This document shows positions 14,065-17,653 of a stretch of 17,653 nt of DNA, one piece after another; positions within the stretch are counted from its first letter, which is position 1, and each line of letters starts with the position of its first letter. Under the pieces are notes generated by a model. That model made no database searches and was not told the DNA's origin. It saw only the letters and a program-made list of their open reading frames with translations. A program made the position numbers and the translations under genes. The DNA comes from CAZPZZ01 sp964591245 (GTDB lineage Bacteria; Acidobacteriota; Vicinamibacteria; Vicinamibacterales; UBA8438), in assembly GCA_964591245.1 (NCBI GenBank), contig CAZPZZ010000083.1:1-17653 (forward strand), in the 5' to 3' direction.

Positions 14065-15582
14065 ATGACGCGACAAATAATGATCGTGGGCCTAGTCATC
14101 GGCTCTGTGATGTCGGCGGGGAGCCTCACCATCCATGCGGAATCCCCCAACCCACTCGACCTGATCGAGGCAGCGAGACAGGCAGACACCGCGGCAGTGC
14201 GCGCGCTCCTGCAGGATGGCGTGGACGCCAATTCGCGCTACGGCGACGGTTCAACGGCACTGCACTGGGCAGCGCACCGGGATGCCATTGATCTCATCGT
14301 CACACTGCTCCAGGCCGGGGCCAACCCTGACTCGGGGGACGACCACGGGGTCACGCCGCTGAGCCTGGCGAGCCTCAATGGCAACATGAGGACGGTCGAG
14401 ATCCTCCTGGACGCAGGAGCCGATCCCAATGCCGCTCGCACCAACGGTGAGACGCCCCTGATGACCGCAGCACAGGTGGGAAGTGTGGCTGTCGTACGCC
14501 GATTGCTTGCCGCTGGCGCGAACCCGAATGCCACCGAAGCAACCCTCGCACAGACTGCGCTGATGCTCGGGGTAGCCGAAAACCACGCGACGGTGGCCCG
14601 CGTGCTCCTCGAAGCAGGAGCCGAGGTATCGGCCCGCTCCACCAATCACTTCACTCCGTTACTCTTTGCGGCACAACAGGGCAACGTGGAGGCGGCACAG
14701 CTCCTCATCGCGGCCGGGGCCGACCCCAATGAGGCCGCTCCTGACGGCATCGGTGGCAACACCAACGCACGGACCCGCTTCGTGGAGAACACCGAGGCAT
14801 CGGCCTTGCTCGTGGCCATCGATAGTGAACATCAAGAGATGGCCCATTTCCTTCTCGCGCATGGGGCGGATCCCAACCACGCAGGCGCAGGCCGTACACC
14901 GCTCCACGCCGCCGTTCAGCGGAAGATGCCGGCCATCGTCACTGCGCTACTCGAGCGAGGCGCGGAACCGGATCCGCGACTGGAAAAACGGTTGCCCTTT
15001 GTCTCCCGCCGCATCAACCAGAGCAATGGGATGACCCCGTCGAACATCGGAGCCACACCGTTCTTCCTGGCCGCGAGCTTTGGCGACCTCGAAAGTATGC
15101 AGATCTTGATCGCGGGAGGCGCCGACCCATTTCGGCGGGTCGATGATGGCACAACCGCATTGATGGTTGCCGCCGGCGGAGATTACGTGGAAGGGGCCGA
15201 CAAATACGGGCGTCGTTGGTTCGGCGACAATCTGCCGCTACAAGAGTCCGCGCTCGCCGCCGTCACGTATTTGCTTGATCTCGGGCTCGATATCAATGCC
15301 CGAAACGACTACAACCAAACGCCGCTCCATTGTGCCGTCTATCTCGGAGGCACACTCATGGTGCCGTTCCTGGTTGACCAAGGTGCCGAGATCGATGCGA
15401 TCAACGCACGGGGACAGACGCCCTGGTACATCGCGGCAAAGGGTGAGTATCGCTCCGGTTCCTTCTATACACACGAAGAGACGGGCGAGGTCATCGAAGC
15501 ACTCGGCGCAGATCTGACCCTGGGCGAAGACCTGGGTCCAGACTTCAAACGGATTCGGGCCGAACGCGAAGGAGGGCAGTAG
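14065..15582 (+). CDS. exported ankyrin-repeat protein
   Basis: This 505-residue protein has an N-terminal signal peptide (MIVGLVIGSVMSAGSLTIHA, cleaved before ESPNPLD). The rest is almost entirely ankyrin repeats, eleven or so, each recognisable by TPL/TAL...AA...G...V..LL..GADPN. Examples are DGSTALHWAAHRDAIDLIVTLLQAGANPD and NGETPLMTAAQVGSVAVVRRLLAAGANPN. The regular spacing is broken by insertions near IGGNTNARTRFVEN, PRLEKRLPFVSRRINQSNG and GGDYVEGADKYGRRWFG. These may form exposed loops that bind a partner. No enzymatic domain is present, so it is probably a periplasmic scaffold. It diverges from the cytochrome/DUF1552 pair, the arrangement that suggests a shared job. The start codon is ATG 14065, with only a weak purine stretch in front. 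Confidence 0.9.
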   Translation: MTRQIMIVGLVIGSVMSAGSLTIHAESPNPLDLIEAARQADTAAVRALLQDGVDANSRYGDGSTALHWAAHRDAIDLIVTLLQAGANPDSGDDHGVTPLSLASLNGNMRTVEILLDAGADPNAARTNGETPLMTAAQVGSVAVVRRLLAAGANPNATEATLAQTALMLGVAENHATVARVLLEAGAEVSARSTNHFTPLLFAAQQGNVEAAQLLIAAGADPNEAAPDGIGGNTNARTRFVENTEASALLVAIDSEHQEMAHFLLAHGADPNHAGAGRTPLHAAVQRKMPAIVTALLERGAEPDPRLEKRLPFVSRRINQSNGMTPSNIGATPFFLAASFGDLESMQILIAGGADPFRRVDDGTTALMVAAGGDYVEGADKYGRRWFGDNLPLQESALAAVTYLLDLGLDINARNDYNQTPLHCAVYLGGTLMVPFLVDQGAEIDAINARGQTPWYIAAKGEYRSGSFYTHEETGEVIEALGADLTLGEDLGPDFKRIRAEREGGQ

Positions 15583-15663
15583 CCCAAGATTCGCCTGACA
15601 GGGCAGGCAACGGAAGACAGGGACCTCCCGCTGCCTTCTCTGCGCGCGATCCCACCAGTCCAG

Positions 15664-16086
15664 TTACAGACTCGCCAGCAGGGCGTCGAGACCGGCTTGC
15701 GCGACGACTTCGTCTTGATCGGGCGATCCAGAACTGCACCCGATCCCTGCCACGATCTCGTCATTGACGAAGACCGGCAATCCGCCGGCAACGATCATGA
15801 AGCGACCTTGATTGCTGACATGAATACCGAAGGCAGGCCCACCAGGCCCACCAACTTCCCCGTATGCACGCGTCGATTTGCGCGCGGCGGCCGCCGTGAA
15901 GGCTTTACTGATCGCCACGTCGATACTCGTAATCCGTCCGCCATCCATCCGGTGAAACATGAGTAGACTCCCGTTGTCATCGGTAATGGCGATATCCATA
16001 TCGACACCGATCTCGCGAGCCTTGGCCTCGGCCGCAGCCATCATCACGCGCGCGTCATCAAGTGTCAGCTTCTGTACCGTTCGCAT
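15664..16086 (-). CDS. GlcG/HbpS-like (DUF336) haem-binding-family protein
   Basis: This 140-residue protein belongs to the GlcG/HbpS (DUF336) family. It opens with LTLDDARVMMAAAEAKAREIGVDMDIAITDDNGSLLMFHRMDGG and has the SIDVAISKAFTAAAARKSTRAY block. It finishes with PVFVNDEIVAGIGCSSGSPDQDEVVAQAGLDAL. Members form compact octameric or similar assemblies. Streptomyces HbpS binds haem, while GlcG is linked to glycolate gene clusters and its role is unproven. There is no signal peptide, so this copy is cytoplasmic. GGAGG at 16095-16099, eight bases before ATG 16086, supports the start. It follows the secretin gene on the same strand after 61 bases but has its own apparent -10 box. It converges with the ankyrin gene, whose stop is 81 bases away. 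Haem binding here is inferred from family only. Confidence 0.9.
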   Translation of the reverse strand: MRTVQKLTLDDARVMMAAAEAKAREIGVDMDIAITDDNGSLLMFHRMDGGRITSIDVAISKAFTAAAARKSTRAYGEVGGPGGPAFGIHVSNQGRFMIVAGGLPVFVNDEIVAGIGCSSGSPDQDEVVAQAGLDALLASL

Positions 16087-16105
16087 CTAGACATCCTCCC
16101 CGGGC

Positions 16106-16111
16106 ATTATA
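16106..16111 (-). promoter_or_regulatory. perfect -10 box before the GlcG/HbpS-like gene
   Basis: TATAAT on the minus strand is an exact -10 consensus. No good -35 is found 17 bases upstream. A start about seven bases downstream would be near 16099, right at the 5' edge of the GGAGG site, so the leader would be unusually short. Confidence 0.4.
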
Positions 16112-16115
16112 GTCA

Positions 16116-16130
16116 GCCACGCCTCGTGGC
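16116..16130. repeat. 6-bp inverted repeat between secretin and GlcG/HbpS-like genes
   Basis: GCCACG (16116-16121) and CGTGGC (16125-16130) flank CCT as perfect arms. On the minus strand the repeat is downstream of the secretin stop and directly upstream of TATAAT, where a -35/-10 spacer would be. It could be a weak terminator or a repressor site. Confidence 0.4.
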
Positions 16131-16147
16131 GGCGAAACCCTCGATCT

Positions 16148-17653
16148 CTACCGCGGTTCCGGTGCGGGAATGGGTTGCACAGGTCGAATCGTCGTATCCG
16201 GTGGTTCTGCAGGGGCCCCGGACATGGACGGCACCGTCCGTGGCTGGGGCCTAACCCCGCCCGGGCTAATGGGGGTCGGGAGTGGAGAAGCCACGTTCAG
16301 ACCGGCTCCCGTATCGCGTTGGACACGAAACGCACGAAGATCTGATTCGTCGAGTTCGAGCCCCCGCATGATCCGAGGCGTCAGCGTCACGACGATGTCC
16401 GTCTCCGCCGTGACCCGTTGATTGCGCGCAAAGAGGCGACCCACCAGGGGCAAATCACTTAACCCGGGAATGCCCTCCATCACCTCGCGCTCTTCGTCGC
16501 GGATCAGCCCCGCCAAGATATTCGTCTCTCCATCCCGCAGCCGAATCGTGGTGTTAATTGATCGATTCCCAAACGTCGGGAGATCGTTGTACCCGGAACC
16601 AGAGATGCTCAACACCTCGATATTGAGCTCAAGTGACACATCGTCATTGTGGTGTGTATACGGGGTGATATCGATGTTGACGCCAATATCCCGGTAATTG
16701 AACGAGACGATTGGCTGCTGCGATATGCCTCCTTGCGCAAAGGGCGTGAAGGTCGTAACGGGCACCGGCACTTGCTCGCCGAAGCGCGCCTCGGCCGTCT
16801 GCCCTTCCGACGTTCGCAGATGAGGATTCGCCAGCGTATTGGTGTTCGTATCTCGCTTCAGCAGTCGATAGTACAGCCCCGGCAACGCCGCAACGGCGAC
16901 GTTCGACGTCGAAAGGTTCGCAATATCGTTGAACGAAAAGGGACCGCTCCCGATCGCCGCACTTCCATCGATGCCGGGCGAGCGCTCATTCCCCGTTGAC
17001 GACGCGAACTGGAGGCCATACTCCTGAAGCCGCTTCCGGTCGACCTCAAGTAGCTCAACATCAATCACGATTTCTGGCGGTGCCTTGTCGATGGCCGCGA
17101 TCAAACGAGCCGCCGCCGCCAGCCGTTCTGGGGTGTCCTTGATGGAGATCGCTCGAGTGGCGGTAACGGGGGCCAGCCGCCGTAAATCGACCACGAGCCG
17201 GAGAAGGTCGATCGTCTCGGCCACGTCGGCATTACTCAAATAAAACGTCTGAACGATTTCTTCCTCATACTCACGCCGCTTCGCCGGGGTATCCGGAATG
17301 ACCGTGATCGTTTGTTCTCCCGTAATACGAAAGAAGTTGCTGGTCGAGAGAGCAACGGACGTGAGCGCCGTTTCCAGCGAGCTTCCCCGCAAATCGAGCG
17401 AGACGCGATCATTCTGGAAGGCAGGGTCAAAGATGATGTTGAAGTCCGCAAACTGCCCCAATGCGGAGAAGACGTCACGGGTGCTCGCCTCGCGAAAAAT
17501 GAGTGAGTCCGGTAGTACCTCGTCTGGAAGCTCTAGACCGATTGGCGGCAGTGTCCGTGCACGTTCCACGATCGCCTCAAGGGCCGTCTGACCAGTTTGA
17601 CGGGCTGCGAACTCCAACTGCACCGCCTGTTGTGCCTCACTCAGGGCCTCGCT
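16148..17653 (-). CDS. secretin (PilQ/GspD superfamily), 5' end outside window
   Basis: The last 501 residues of an outer-membrane secretin are visible. The frame is open to the window edge, so the GTG at 17623 is internal. In visible numbering, a STN-like N0 domain runs over about 48-118 (LIFREASTRDVFSALGQFADFNIIFD...). An N1-like domain follows at about 130-190 (VQTFYLSNADVAETIDLLRLVV). The pore domain follows from EIVIDVELLEVDRKRLQEYGLQF, through VPVPVTTFTPFAQGG and SINTTIRLRDGETNILAGLIRDEE, to GIPGLSDLPLVGRLFARNQ and ETDIVVTLTPRIMRG. The C-terminus is a Pro-rich, probably disordered tail of about 60 residues. Secretins form the outer-membrane channel for type II secretion or type IV pili. 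The helical segment before N0 (SEALSEAQQAVQLEFAARQ) could end a TPR region. Neighbours outside the window are needed to choose the system. Confidence 0.9.
   Translation of the reverse strand, partial: SEALSEAQQAVQLEFAARQTGQTALEAIVERARTLPPIGLELPDEVLPDSLIFREASTRDVFSALGQFADFNIIFDPAFQNDRVSLDLRGSSLETALTSVALSTSNFFRITGEQTITVIPDTPAKRREYEEEIVQTFYLSNADVAETIDLLRLVVDLRRLAPVTATRAISIKDTPERLAAAARLIAAIDKAPPEIVIDVELLEVDRKRLQEYGLQFASSTGNERSPGIDGSAAIGSGPFSFNDIANLSTSNVAVAALPGLYYRLLKRDTNTNTLANPHLRTSEGQTAEARFGEQVPVPVTTFTPFAQGGISQQPIVSFNYRDIGVNIDITPYTHHNDDVSLELNIEVLSISGSGYNDLPTFGNRSINTTIRLRDGETNILAGLIRDEEREVMEGIPGLSDLPLVGRLFARNQRVTAETDIVVTLTPRIMRGLELDESDLRAFRVQRDTGAGLNVASPLPTPISPGGVRPQPRTVPSMSGAPAEPPDTTIRPVQPIPAPEPR

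Noticed and set aside
13824..14231. Extended N-terminus of the cytochrome gene
   Set aside because: The extra 136 residues are low-quality, precede a clear signal peptide, and would need translation from upstream of the TTGACT/GATAAT promoter and under the ankyrin gene's start.
15583..15663. Stem-loop in the gap between the ankyrin and GlcG/HbpS-like genes
   Set aside because: Only a 5-bp GGCAG/CTGCC pairing with a large loop could be found; not convincing as a terminator.

Overview
The window is a GC-rich bacterial chromosome segment with 14 convincingly supported genes. Two of them, at the extreme ends, are cut by the window. The gene set points to a Gram-negative bacterium with an outer membrane: a secretin, a lipoprotein, Tat and Sec signal peptides, and c-type haem proteins. 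The pairing of a DUF1592/DUF1588-type cytochrome with a Tat-exported DUF1552 protein, next to a secreted ankyrin protein, is a combination I associate with Acidobacteriota (Vicinamibacteria-like) and also with Planctomycetota-type genomes. The phylum is inference. No rRNA, tRNA, CRISPR array, insertion sequence or phage gene is visible, and no stretch over 300 bases lacks a gene.

Layout. Bases 1-213 hold the 3' end of a membrane protein gene. Bases 346-3571 (+) hold a membrane-anchored TlpA/ResA-type thioredoxin, then a dihydroorotase of the Bacteroidetes sequence type that overlaps by ATGA with a DUF3089 alpha/beta-hydrolase-like gene. A stem-loop separates this block from a leftward set at 3681-7954: a DUF4399 lipoprotein, a half-size DMT/EamA permease, a secreted M1 aminopeptidase, and a small secreted protein that is translationally coupled to the peptidase (TGATG).

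Bases 8034-9971 (+), divergent from that set, hold a two-gene split version of NosR: an exported FMN-binding domain protein and a polytopic membrane protein with a C-terminal 2x[4Fe-4S] ferredoxin domain. They overlap by ATGA. A FmdB-type zinc ribbon gene with a genomic five-histidine tail follows. A perfect 9-bp inverted repeat sits directly in front of the FMN gene.

Bases 10045-13823 (-) hold the DUF1552 gene and, upstream of it with an ATGA overlap, the di-haem cytochrome gene. A good sigma70-type promoter precedes them at 13890-13919. Divergent from it is a large exported ankyrin-repeat protein (14065-15582). The window closes with a leftward GlcG/HbpS-like protein and most of a secretin gene (PilQ/GspD superfamily).

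How the genes work together. Much of the region concerns the cell envelope: thiol redox, flavin/FeS electron transfer to or from the periplasm, periplasmic cytochrome chemistry, extracytoplasmic peptide degradation and a secretin channel. The main candidates for undescribed biology are the split NosR-like module without any visible nos gene, its dyad, and the cytochrome/DUF1552/ankyrin cluster. None of these can be given a substrate from sequence alone.
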